This document shows, piece by piece, positions 23,629 through 33,700 of a stretch of 46,037 bases of DNA. How positions within the stretch are numbered: the stretch's first letter is position 1; each line of letters begins with the position of its first letter. Both the position numbers and the translations under genes were made by a program. This stretch comes from Prochloraceae cyanobacterium. GTDB lineage: Bacteria > Cyanobacteriota > Cyanobacteriia > Cyanobacteriales > JASJDA01. The stretch is taken from the NCBI GenBank assembly GCA_030065755.1, contig JASJDA010000055.1, positions 1 through 46,037 on the forward strand, in the 5' to 3' direction. Below the pieces are notes generated by a model. The model ran no database searches. It saw only the letters and a list, made by a program, of their open reading frames with translations, and was not told the origin of the DNA.

Positions 23629-24867
23629 TTATGTCGGCACAGGTAATCGCACGGAAAAACAACTTCCAACACTCAATTGACTCGTAACAGTGATTGAGCC
23701 GCCGTGATTTTCAACAATAGCTTTAACGATCGCCAGTCCCAAACCAGAACCCCCATTCCAATAAGAACGAGATCGATCGGCGCGCCAAAGTCGATCGAAG
23801 ATCCTTGTAAGATCCTCTGGTGCAATTCCTATACCTGTATCCTTTACTTCAACTATTAGCTGCTTTCTCGCCAAACTAGTTGTGACTTCAATTGAGCCTC
23901 CTTTGGGAGTATATTGAAGTGCATTATCAATCAAATTAGTAAAAACCCTTCGCACTTGAGAAGCATCACCAAATAAATAGAAATTTTCAATTAGCTCGAG
24001 TTTGAGATTAATTTCTCGATCGCTTGCAGATGGTTGATATAGCTGCACCAAGTCAGCTAGAATTTCCCCTAAATCGACCCTTACCCACTCGTCGCAGCTA
24101 GAGATTCGATCGCTACGAGCCAAAAGGAGTAAATCTCTTGTCAGACTAGTCATTTGGCTGACAGCACTGGCGATCGCTTCAAACTTTTCGGCATCTTTGG
24201 GGCGAATTCCTTCTTTATACTTCAATGCTACTGCCGCATTACTTTTAATTGCCATCAAAGGACTGCGCAATTCGTGGGAAGCATCAGCAGTAAACTGTTT
24301 TAAGCGTTGAAAACTTTGCTCAATAGGCTCCATAGCCTGACGAGTCAAAAATATCCCCCCAATACTACTAAGACCAAGGGCGATAGCAATCCCGCCACCT
24401 AAACCCCAGTCTAACTTCTGTACGGTCTCATTAACGTCTTTTAATGACTGACTTATCCTGACATAGCCAACCTGTCTATTAGTATTTTTGTCGATCGCTG
24501 GGAAAGTAACTGCGATAATATCGATTTTACCGGTCTGAATTTGGGGAGATTTCTCCACAGAAAGAGGTAAATTTAAGGTCTCTTTTCCTTGTAGTTTAAT
24601 CAGCTTGCCTTGAAGATCGAACCATTCTATTGTTTGCTGACGAGCTATCAATGTTTCGGAGGTAAAGTCAATGTCAATCTCAAAATTGCCTTCTTTTAAT
24701 GTTAAATCTACAGATTCATCTTCTCCTAGAAGAGTTAGTTTTTCTATTAGTTGTTGCTTGAGACTTTGGATAAAAAAAAATCTAATAGTTAGAGTAAATG
24801 TTCCTAAAACTACTGTTAATACAGCCAAATAAGATAATAGTAGTTGATATCGAGTTTTCTCAAACAT
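23629..24867 (-). CDS. Membrane sensor histidine kinase (RppB/NrsS-like)
   Basis: A 412-residue two-transmembrane sensor. Helix 1 is at residues ~11-33, a ~120-residue periplasmic domain follows, and helix 2 is at ~155-175. Then come the HisKA box (TADASHELRSPLMAIK, His198), N box FTNLIDNALQYTPKGG, G1 DTGIGIAPEDL and G2 GGSGLGLAIVKAIV. The periplasmic part has no clear metal motif, so the stimulus is unknown. It is encoded 20 bp downstream of its regulator gene, the RR-then-HK order seen for cyanobacterial rppA-rppB (nrsR-nrsS) systems. The phosphotransfer partner is almost certainly the adjacent regulator. Confidence 0.9.
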   Translation of the reverse strand: MFEKTRYQLLLSYLAVLTVVLGTFTLTIRFFFIQSLKQQLIEKLTLLGEDESVDLTLKEGNFEIDIDFTSETLIARQQTIEWFDLQGKLIKLQGKETLNLPLSVEKSPQIQTGKIDIIAVTFPAIDKNTNRQVGYVRISQSLKDVNETVQKLDWGLGGGIAIALGLSSIGGIFLTRQAMEPIEQSFQRLKQFTADASHELRSPLMAIKSNAAVALKYKEGIRPKDAEKFEAIASAVSQMTSLTRDLLLLARSDRISSCDEWVRVDLGEILADLVQLYQPSASDREINLKLELIENFYLFGDASQVRRVFTNLIDNALQYTPKGGSIEVTTSLARKQLIVEVKDTGIGIAPEDLTRIFDRLWRADRSRSYWNGGSGLGLAIVKAIVENHGGSITVTSQLSVGSCFSVRLPVPT

Positions 24868-24887
24868 AAATAGTTACTAAATAATAA

Positions 24888-25565
24888 TTAGACTTCGGAA
24901 GTTAATCGATAGCCAATTCCATAAACGGTTTCAATCAAATTCTCCTTGCATCCAGTCGCTTTTATTTTACTGCGCAGATTGGTTATGTGGGTTCTAATGG
25001 TTCCTTCTCCAGAGTCTCGATCGAACTCCCAAAGTTTATCGAGAAGAGCCGATCGAGTTACAACTTGTTGAGGGTGGTGTAAAAAATATTCTAAGATTAA
25101 ATACTCTTTAGGGGTTAATGAAAGAGGTTTTTCTCCATAAATAACTTCGCAAGTACTCGGATTTAGTTGCAATTTACCGCAGTTTAAAATTGGTTGTTTA
25201 GTTTCTGGAATTCTGCGAGATAACGCTCTAATTCGTGCAGTTAATTCTTCTAATTCAAAAGGTTTAATCAGATAATCGTCAGCACCAGCATCAAGACCTA
25301 TTACTTTATCACTGGTAGTATCTTTAGCAGTTAGCATTAAGATAAGGACGTTAGATTTAGCAGCTCGTAACCTTTGGCAGATAGTAATACCATCTAATCT
25401 GGGTAACATTAAATCTAATAAAATCACGTCGTATTCAGCTGCTTGTGAGTATTCCCACCCCTCAATTCCATCTCTAGCAATATCGACAACGTGATACTGA
25501 TGTCTCAAATCTTCTGCTAGGGGTTTAGCAATGCGATCGTCATCTTCAATAATTAAAATTCTCAT
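24888..25565 (-). CDS. OmpR/PhoB-family response regulator
   Basis: A 225-residue DNA-binding regulator. The receiver domain has the acidic pair EDD (residues 7-9), phospho-acceptor Asp51 in VILLDLMLPRLDG, the conserved Thr in LMLTAKD and Lys in YLIKPFELEEL. The C-terminal winged helix contains PKEYLILEYFLHHPQQVVTR and the RTHITNLRSKI recognition region, ending in VYGIGYRL. It is first gene of a two-gene unit with the sensor kinase. A direct-repeat site resembling PhoB/OmpR-type boxes lies upstream of the neighbouring PepSY gene and may be its target; that link is inference. Confidence 0.92.
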   Translation of the reverse strand: MRILIIEDDDRIAKPLAEDLRHQYHVVDIARDGIEGWEYSQAAEYDVILLDLMLPRLDGITICQRLRAAKSNVLILMLTAKDTTSDKVIGLDAGADDYLIKPFELEELTARIRALSRRIPETKQPILNCGKLQLNPSTCEVIYGEKPLSLTPKEYLILEYFLHHPQQVVTRSALLDKLWEFDRDSGEGTIRTHITNLRSKIKATGCKENLIETVYGIGYRLTSEV

Positions 25566-25667
25566 CCTTTTCTAGTTTAGTAATTACCAAGGCAAGTAGG
25601 TTATAGATTACTAATAACACGAAATAGGATGAGAAGTATTGTCTCAGTTGATTTTTAACATCAGTGA

Positions 25668-25805
25668 ACAGTTATCAGTGAACAGTTATCAGTTAAGTTT
25701 TTCTGTGGGATAAGAAGTCCCCCAACTCTATAGTTGGAAAGTCTCAGTAGTGGTTTAAATCCACTACTGAGACCTGATAACTGATAACTGATAACTGATA
25801 ACTGG
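25668..25805. repeat. Nested inverted-repeat array with TTATCAGT repeats
   Basis: The left arm carries two copies of AACAGTTATCAGT (25667-25693) and the right arm several tandem copies of TGATAAC (25775-25804), mutually complementary. Between them lie CCAACT/AGTTGG (25722-25737) and a 13-bp perfect hairpin, GTCTCAGTAGTGG (25741-25753) with CCACTACTGAGAC (25761-25773), 7-base loop. GAAGTCCC precedes the first hairpin and recurs in the hairpin at 45251. It lies upstream of the regulator gene and downstream of the PepSY gene on the minus strand, so it may terminate PepSY transcripts. Confidence 0.8.
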
Positions 25806-25836
25806 TTTAAAAATATCTATCGTTAAGGAAATTTTA

Positions 25837-26295
25837 TTAATCACCAAAAACCAAATTTACACTATTAGGCAACTTAAGGCTACTTTGTATATTTGCTTCT
25901 ATACTTTCTTGCTCGATAGTTTCAACACCCAGAATTTTGCCATTCCCTGCATCGACGTAAACTATTCTTGTTTCCATCTCTACTTCGTAGTACAAGCTGC
26001 GATTTTTATTCACATCTATGTTTGCTTCCTTAATTTCTTCTCCATTTACCTCACTCAGAGCAGCTTGCTTAGCTTGTTCGAGGGTAATTTTAGCGTAAGG
26101 TGTTAATAGAGCGGCTAGTTGCTGTTCTCGTTTTTTTTCCTCTGAGGTTTCTACGCCTTTGTTTTTAAGAGTTTGAGCTATTTCAAGGTGGCTGTTAACT
26201 TGAGATTCTGCTCTAACAGCAGCGGTCATTGCTCCAAGTCCTAAAGTAGTACCCACAAAAAGAGAGGCAAGTATTGCTTCGATCGATTTTTTCAT
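25837..26295 (-). CDS. Exported PepSY-domain protein
   Basis: A 152-residue protein with an N-terminal signal sequence (MKKSIEAILASLFVGTTLGL..., AVRAES as the likely cleavage region). The C-terminal half is a PepSY-like domain: KITLEQAKQAALSEVNGEEIKEANID, then YYEVEMETRIVYVDAGNGKILGVE. PepSY proteins sit outside the cytoplasm and often inhibit proteases or accompany two-component systems. Here the two-component genes follow on the same strand about 270 bp away, separated by a hairpin array. A direct-repeat motif just upstream of its start suggests control by that system. Confidence 0.85.
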   Translation of the reverse strand: MKKSIEAILASLFVGTTLGLGAMTAAVRAESQVNSHLEIAQTLKNKGVETSEEKKREQQLAALLTPYAKITLEQAKQAALSEVNGEEIKEANIDVNKNRSLYYEVEMETRIVYVDAGNGKILGVETIEQESIEANIQSSLKLPNSVNLVFGD

Positions 26296-26333
26296 AGCTC
26301 GAATATCCTGGATTTTTATTTGCTAACTTTTAT

Positions 26334-26363
26334 TTAGCAAGCAAATGTTAAGAACTTTGTAAG
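26334..26363 (-). promoter_or_regulatory. Pho-box-like triple direct repeat upstream of the PepSY gene
   Basis: Read on the minus strand: CTTACAAA-GTT-CTTAACAT-TTG-CTTGCTAA, three 8-bp half-sites at exact 11-bp spacing. This is the geometry of PhoB/OmpR-type operators and close to the cyanobacterial Pho box (CTTAACCT repeats with 3-bp spacers). It ends about 40 bp upstream of the PepSY start. A response regulator of this class is encoded nearby. Confidence 0.45.
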
Positions 26364-26411
26364 CTATTTAAGGAAAATACAGAGTAGAAAATATACTCTG
26401 CATTCAGCATA

Positions 26412-27242
26412 TTAACTTTTGATTCCTGTAGTGCCAATACCTTGAATAAATTGCCGCTGACCGATCGCAAATAAAACTATAACTGGAACAGTAGCAATTA
26501 TTACTGCTGCCATTAGAAGCGGCCAATTATTAGTAAACTGTTCTTGAAAGTCTGCTAAAGCTAACTGTACGGTTTTTAACTTAGGTACATTAGCAAATAC
26601 TAAAGGTTTGAATAGATCGTTCCATTCTCCAATAAAGGTAAACAGAAATAGAGTAATTAGAGCAGGACGAGACAGTGGTAACATTAGGTGCCAAATAATT
26701 TGTAATCGATTAGCACCATCAATTGCCGCAGATTCCTCTAATTCTACTGGCACACTAGAGAAATACTGTCGCATCAAAAAAATGCCAAAACCATTCGCAG
26801 CTGTTGGTAAAATTAATGCCCAATAGGTATTAATTAAACTTCCCCATTTTAAAACTAAAAAAATTGGAATTACTAAGATTTGAAACGGGATTACTAAAGT
26901 CCCCAGAATTAGTAATAAAATTGCCTCTCTTCCTCGAAATTTTAACCTCGCTAGGGCGTAACCAGCCAAAGTAGAAGTAATAATCTGAAAAGCTGTAACT
27001 GCTAAGGCTACTAAAGTAGAGTTGAAAAACGCTAGCAGAAAATTACCTCGCTGCCAAGCCTCTTGGTAATTTTTCCAAGTCAAAGACCAAAAACCTCGAG
27101 TATCTACATCATAAACAGTTACTGAAGTCAAGAAGACAATCGCCAGAGGTAACAAAACTAAACCAGCTCCCAGCGCCAGTAGCAAGAAGAGGAAGATCTT
27201 TTTTGGGTCAGAGAACAGTTGCTGAAGTTGATTTTTAGACAT
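26412..27242 (-). CDS. Carbohydrate ABC transporter permease (MalG/UgpE family)
   Basis: A 276-residue permease with six transmembrane helices. The conserved EAA loop reads EESAAIDGANRLQIIWHLMLP, followed by SRPALITLFLFTFIGEWNDLFKPLVF, typical of MalG-type subunits of sugar or glycerol-phosphate importers. It needs a MalF-like partner, a binding protein and an ATPase, none nearby. The 5' end MSKNQLQQLFSDPKKIFLFLLLALG is a normal cytoplasmic lead into helix 1. The substrate cannot be inferred. Confidence 0.87.
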   Translation of the reverse strand: MSKNQLQQLFSDPKKIFLFLLLALGAGLVLLPLAIVFLTSVTVYDVDTRGFWSLTWKNYQEAWQRGNFLLAFFNSTLVALAVTAFQIITSTLAGYALARLKFRGREAILLLILGTLVIPFQILVIPIFLVLKWGSLINTYWALILPTAANGFGIFLMRQYFSSVPVELEESAAIDGANRLQIIWHLMLPLSRPALITLFLFTFIGEWNDLFKPLVFANVPKLKTVQLALADFQEQFTNNWPLLMAAVIIATVPVIVLFAIGQRQFIQGIGTTGIKS

Positions 27243-27347
27243 GGATTTCGATTTAGCGCGATATTGTTCGATTTCATTCGGTTGCTCTTAGCCTGGCGAA
27301 CTCTATGTTAAGCTAAGCAGCAGATTAGCCAAGTTGAAACAAGAAGC

Positions 27348-27542
27348 ATGAAAGAAGATAACAACCTAGGAGAAAAGCAAGATATGGAAGCACCAGACAG
27401 CATTAAACAGACAAAATTACACCAGAGTATTCGGGTTTTGGCTAAGCTAAATAAGGAAATTATCTCAATTTAGTTGACGTCAGTTGAGGAAGACATTGAA
27501 AACCAAGCCCCCGACTTAGATAAATTGACTCGACATAATTAA
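27348..27542 (+). pseudogene. Short gene with an in-frame TAG, probable remnant
   Basis: ATG 27348 opens MKEDNNLGEKQDMEAPDS..., ending AKLNKEIISI, then TAG at 27471-27473. The same frame continues with LTSVEEDIENQAPDLDKL to TAA at 27540-27542. Both halves are charged and helical, so it reads as a ~64-codon protein interrupted by one stop. No ATG-led longer frame exists. The rest of the 27243-27731 gap shows no gene and should contain the olefin-synthase promoter. Confidence 0.3.
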
Positions 27543-27731
27543 CTACGCTTACTTAGGTGTTAATTGTAGTAATAGATATACATTGCCAAAATTTGTTCCA
27601 AAAGAGTATGTTTCCCAGTTTGGCAAGCCCTAAAATGCAGCGCAGTCTGGGAAAATAGCGTTTAGCACAAACACTGCCGATATACCGTTGAGGTGAGTGA
27701 AAGATAGTCACAGGAGTAGCTAAGTCAATAA

Positions 27732-30700
27732 ATGTTGCGGAAAGAAGCCACTTTCGTAGACCTATTAAAGAATAGAGCGCTAGATCTAGGAGATCGAATC
27801 GCTTTTACCTTTTTGTCAGACGGAGAAACTGAATCAAACAGCGTTACATATCAGGAATTAGATAAACTGGCACGAGCGATCGCAGTTAGGCTGCAGAACC
27901 TGAACGCTACAGGGGAAAGAGCATTACTACTTTATCAGCCAGGTCTGGAGTTTATTTCCGCTTTTATGGGCTGTTTGTATGCGGGGGTAATTGCGGTTCC
28001 TGCTTATCCACCAAGAGCCAATCGCTCTATATCTCGGTTGCAGGCAATTGTATCTGACGCGCAGGCTAAATTTGCTCTCACCACTACGTCCATCATTTCT
28101 AACATAGAGGGGCGCTTTACCACTACCGACGCTACAGAAAAAATACGCTACCTCACCACCGATAATATTAGCCCTGACTTAGCAACCCAATGGCAAGAAA
28201 TCGCGCTAGATGAAAATAGCCTCGCTTTTCTTCAGTACACTAGCGGCTCTACAGGTACGCCAAAAGGGGTAATGATTACTCACGGTAATCTGATGCAAAA
28301 TACCGCCTCGATCGAACAGTGTTTTCAGCACGGCTCTCACCAGAAATCGGTATCTTGGTTGCCCCCATATCACGATATGGGACTAATTGGCAACATACTG
28401 CAGCCGATCGAGCTGGGCTCTTCTGTAATTTTAATGCCTCCTGTGACCTTTCTCCAGCGCCCTTATCGCTGGCTCAAGGCAATTTCTACTTACCAGGCTA
28501 CCACTAGTGGGGGGCCTAATTTTGCCTACGACCTGTGCGTCAGTCAAATTAGCGAGCAACAAAAAGCAACCTTAGACCTCAGTAGTTGGGAATTAGCCTT
28601 TAGCGGTGCTGAACCCGTCCGCATCGAAACCATAGAACGTTTTAGTGCAGCTTTTGCATCAGTTGGCTTCCGCAAAGAAATATTTTATCCTTGTTACGGC
28701 ATGGCAGAAAGTACCCTGATAATTACAGGGGGAGACAAGAAAAGTGTGCCCGTACTGAAAAGTTTTAAAGGAAAAGCTATAGAAGAAAATAAAGTCGAGG
28801 TAGCTGAAAAATCGGACTCAGGAGTAATTACTCTAGTTGGGTGCGGAAAGTCAGTTGAAGGGCAAAAAATGGCGATCGCCAACCCCGATACTTTGACTAG
28901 CTGCGCTGAGGATGAAATAGGAGAAATTTGGGTATCTAGTAAAAGTGTCGCCAAAGGATATTGGCAACAAGAATCTAAGACAGAAGCTGCATTTAATGCC
29001 TATTTAGCAGATACTAAAGAAGGGCCTTTTTTGCGCACTGGAGATTTAGGGTTTTTGCGCGACGGGGAACTGTTTGTGACTGGTCGGCTCAAAGATTTAA
29101 TTATTATCCGAGGTCGCAATTATTATCCTCAAGATATCGAACTGATATCAGGAAAAAGCCATCCTGCAGCGCGATCGGGTTGGAGTGCTGCTTTTGCTGT
29201 CGATATAAATGAAGAAGAGCATCTGGTCATAGTACAAGAAGTGAAGCGCACTCATTTACGAAATCTAGATGCAGGTGAGGTTATTAGTTCTATTAAGAAG
29301 GCGATTATACGAGAAACAGAACTACAACCCTACGCAGTATTATTATTAAAAACTGGCAGTATACCTAAAACTTCTAGCGGCAAAATTCAGCGCCATGCCT
29401 GTAAGATAGGATTTCAAGAAAAAAGCCTCAATGTAGTCGGGGAATGGACGAGAGATCGGAGGTCAGAGGTCAGAGGTCAGAGGTCAGAGGTAACAGCCAA
29501 CAGCCAACAGCTAACAGCCAACAGCCAACAACAACTAATTTCTGATTGGTTGGTATCTAAAATTGCTACGGGTATAGGGATATCTGCAACGGAAATAGAT
29601 GTTGAAGAACCATTAGTTAATTATGGTTTAGATTCGGTAGCCGCAGTAAGACTGTCAGCAGAATTAGAAGACTGGTTGGGAAGAAAAATTTCTCCTACTA
29701 TTGTTTACGATTATCCCACTATTAAAAGTTTAGCCAGCTATTTACAAGGACGCGACGATCGCACCATTCCTAGAGAAAGTATCGATCGCCACTCCGAGAC
29801 ATCGACAGAAGAGATAGCTATTATTGGTATGGGCTGCCGTTTTCCAGGAGCAAACAACCCAGAAGAATTTTGGCGGTTGTTACGGGACGGGAAAGATGCT
29901 ATTACTCAGTCGCAAAGAAGCTATCTACAGGGACAATGGGGCGGTTTTATCGATCGCGTAGACCAATTCGACCCCCAATTTTTCGGCATTTCCCCGCGAG
30001 AAGCTGCGAAAATGGATCCTCAGCAGCGATTGTTGTTAGAGGTTAGTTGGGAAGCGTTAGAAAATGCCGCTATAGCGCCCGATCGCCTCTCAGGTACTAC
30101 GACAGGGGTATTTATTGGCATCAGCAGCAGTGACTATTCTCAACTTCAATTCCGCCACGGTACTAAAATCGACCCCTATTCTAGTACGGGTAACGCTCAC
30201 AGTATTGCTGCTAATCGTCTATCTTATATTTTAGACTTGCGAGGGCCTTCTCTCAGTGTAGATACGGCTTGCTCTTCTTCTTTAGTAGCAATACATCTCG
30301 CTTGCTCTAGTATTAAAAATGGAGAGTGCGATCGCGCCATAGTTGGGGGAGTCAATCTGATTTTATCCCCAGAATTAACTAAAAGTTTCTCACAAGCGGG
30401 CATGATGGCTGCTGACGGTCGCTGTAAAACTTTTGATGAAAGTGCGGACGGTTACGTTAGAGGAGAAGGCTGTGGCGTTGTTATCCTCAAACCCCTCGAT
30501 CGAGCTATTGAAGATGGAGATAATATCCTCGCTGTTATTCGAGGTTCCGCAGTCAATCAAGACGGTCGCAGTAACGGACTTACCGCACCTAATGGAGTAG
30601 CACAACAAGCAGCTATCCGTCAAGCATTAAAAAATGCCCAGACAACAGCAGCAGAAATTAACTACTTAGAAGCACACGGCACGGGTACTTCTTTAGGAGA

Positions 30701-33700
30701 CCCCATAGAGATTAATTCCCTTAAAACAGTAATAGCACAGGAGCGAGGGACTAAAAATCCTTGTTGGATTGGTTCTGTGAAAACCAATATCGGTCATTTA
30801 GAAGCTGCTGCTGGTATTGCTGGTTTAATAAAGATTGTTCTTTCTTTGCAGCATCAAGAAATTCCCCCTCACCTGCATTTGCAACAGCTCAATCCTCATA
30901 TTGATATTGATAACACCCCTATATCTATTCCTACCGCGATTGAACCCTGGACAAGCAGCGATCGACCTCGCATCGCTGGGGTAAGTTCCTTCGGCTTTGG
31001 CGGCACTAATGCCCACGTTATTGTAGGAGATGTGTTAGAAAAGTCGCAAACTGTTTCTCCGTCTGTCGCACCGCGCAGCGGATCTCTTCGAGATCGCCCT
31101 CTACACCTTCTCACTCTTTCAGCCAAGACTGAAACAGCTCTACAAGAATTAGTAAAGAATTACGAAAAATACTTGACAAGCGATCGGGAAGTGTCGATAG
31201 AAGATATATGCTTCACGGCAAATGGAGGACGATTGCACTTTAAGCATCGACTGGCAATAATAGCATCATCTACGGCCGAGTTACGAGAAAAATTAGCTGT
31301 AAATAGGGAAGAACAAACAAACTACGGGATAGTAAAGAAAGGAGAAAACTCTACTAGCAAGAAAATAGCCTTCTTGTTTACAGGTCAGGGTTCTCAATAT
31401 GTGGGTATGGGGTATCAATTGTATCAGACTGCCCCTATTTTCCGCGCAGCCCTCGATCGATGTGCGGAAATTCTAGATAGCTATTTAGATAAACCCCTAC
31501 TAGAAATACTGTATCCAGATTTAGTGCATTCTCAAGGAACATCTGGACTAAAAAATCAGAAATTAGATAAAACCGCCTACACCCAACCAGCTTTATTTGC
31601 CTTAGAATACGCCTTAGCTCAGTTGTGGCAATCCTGGGGAATAAAACCAGACGTAGTAATGGGACACAGTGTAGGGGAGTACGTAGCTGCGACTATTGCT
31701 GGAGTATTTAGCCTAGAAGACGGTTTGAAGCTAATCGCCGAAAGAGCCAGGCTCATGCAACAATTGCCTCAAAACGGCGAAATGGTAGCAGTATTTGCTA
31801 GTGAAAGCCAAGTTAAAAAAGCGATCGGCGACTTGAAAGATAAAGTAGCGATCGCAGCCATAAATGGGTCGGAAAGTATTGTAATTTCTGGAGCAAAAGA
31901 AGCAATAGAACCAGTAGTTGCTACTCTCGAAAGCCGAAAAACAAAAAAATTAAATGTTTCCCACGCATTTCACTCTCCTTTGATGGAGCCAATGTTAGAA
32001 GCTTTTGAAAAAGTAGCGCGAGAAATAAACTATTCACATCCAAGTATAGATATTATTTCTAACGTTACTGGAAAAATATCTACTGAAGAAATAGGCACCG
32101 CAAAATATTGGGTAAATCACGTAAGAGAAGCAGTTAGATTTGCTCCAAGCATGGAACTATTGCGCGATCGAGGCAATAGAATCTTTCTAGAAATAGGGCC
32201 AAAACCCATCTTGTTAAATATGGGTCGCAATTGCTTGGAAAAAACAGAAGCATTATGGCTTCCCAGTTTAATTCCAGGAAAAGAAGATTGGCAGCAAATT
32301 CTAAATAGTTTAGCTTCACTATATTTGCGCGGAGTAAAAATAGACTGGTTTGGTTTTGACAAAGAATACGATCGAAATAGATTGTCACTGCCGACCTATC
32401 CTTTCCAACGTCAGCGATATTGGATTGAAGAAAAACAATTAAATGAAGAAGTTTCTATTATCTCTAACTGGGAAAATTGGCTCTATCAAATAGAATGGCA
32501 AGCAAAATCAACTCAGGAATTGACTAGACCCGCATCTTCATCGAGTAAGAATTGGTGTATCTTTGCAGATAGATCGGGATTAGGAGAAAAGATAGCCAAA
32601 CAACTAGAAGCAAGAGGCGATCGAGTTTTATTAATTTACAGTCAAGAAAGTGGAAAACAAACAAGCGAAAACACGGCCATAATTAACGCCAGTACCTCTG
32701 AAGATCTAGAGAGACTATTTGAGGAAAACTACTCAAATGGAACGAGTTTAAACGGAATAATTCACCTGTGGAGTTTAGAAGCAAAAAAAACAGATGAATT
32801 AACTATTTCATCCCTAGAAGAATCTCAGATTCTAGGTTGTGGTAGCGTATTGAATCTGATTCAAACTCTAGTAAAAAAATCAATTCCAGCTCCGATTTGG
32901 TTAGTAACAAGAGGAAGTCAGCCCGTCACCTTACAAGAAAAAAGTATATCTGTAGCTCAAACTCCTTTGTGGGGAATGGGTAGAGTCATTGCTGTAGAAA
33001 ACCCTCAATTGTGGGGAGGAATGATAGATTTATCACCTCATTTAGAAACAAGTGAAGCAGAAGCGATCGTAGGAGAAATAACCAATTCAGAAGCAGAAGA
33101 CCATCTCGCATTTCGCCAAGGAATTCGTTATGTCGCTCGACTCAAAAAGTCAGAAAATATAACCGATCGATCTATTTCTCGATCGCCAAATATCAATTCA
33201 GAGTCTACTTACGCGATCGCTGGCGGTTTAGGAGCATTAGGACTAAATATAGCCAAATGGATGGCAAAACAAGGCGCGAGATACCTAGTTTTATTAAGTC
33301 GTAGGGGAATTTCAGACAACAATATCCACACAATAAGAGAATTAGAACAAACTGGAGCCAAAATTTTAGTACTTAAAGCAGATATCTCCAACGAGGGAGA
33401 AATACTGAGAGTACTAGAAACAATTAAACATGCTATGCCACCACTGCGAGGCATAATTCAAGCTGCGGGAATTCTCGACGACGGTATATTACAGGGACAG
33501 AATTGGGAACGATTTACTAAAGTAATGGCTCCCAAAGTGCAAGGGACTTGGAATTTGCACAATTTGACGCGAGATTTGCCCTTAGATTTCTTCGTCACCT
33601 TCTCCTCCGTCGCCTCATTATTAGGTTCTCCAGGTCAAGGAAACTATGCCGCAGCAAACGCCTTTATGGACGCGATCGCCCACCTGCGAGCCAATAGAGG

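Noticed and set aside
32117-32388. Antisense frames within olefin synthase
   Set aside because: Codon-structure shadows of a long high-quality coding sequence; no independent signals.
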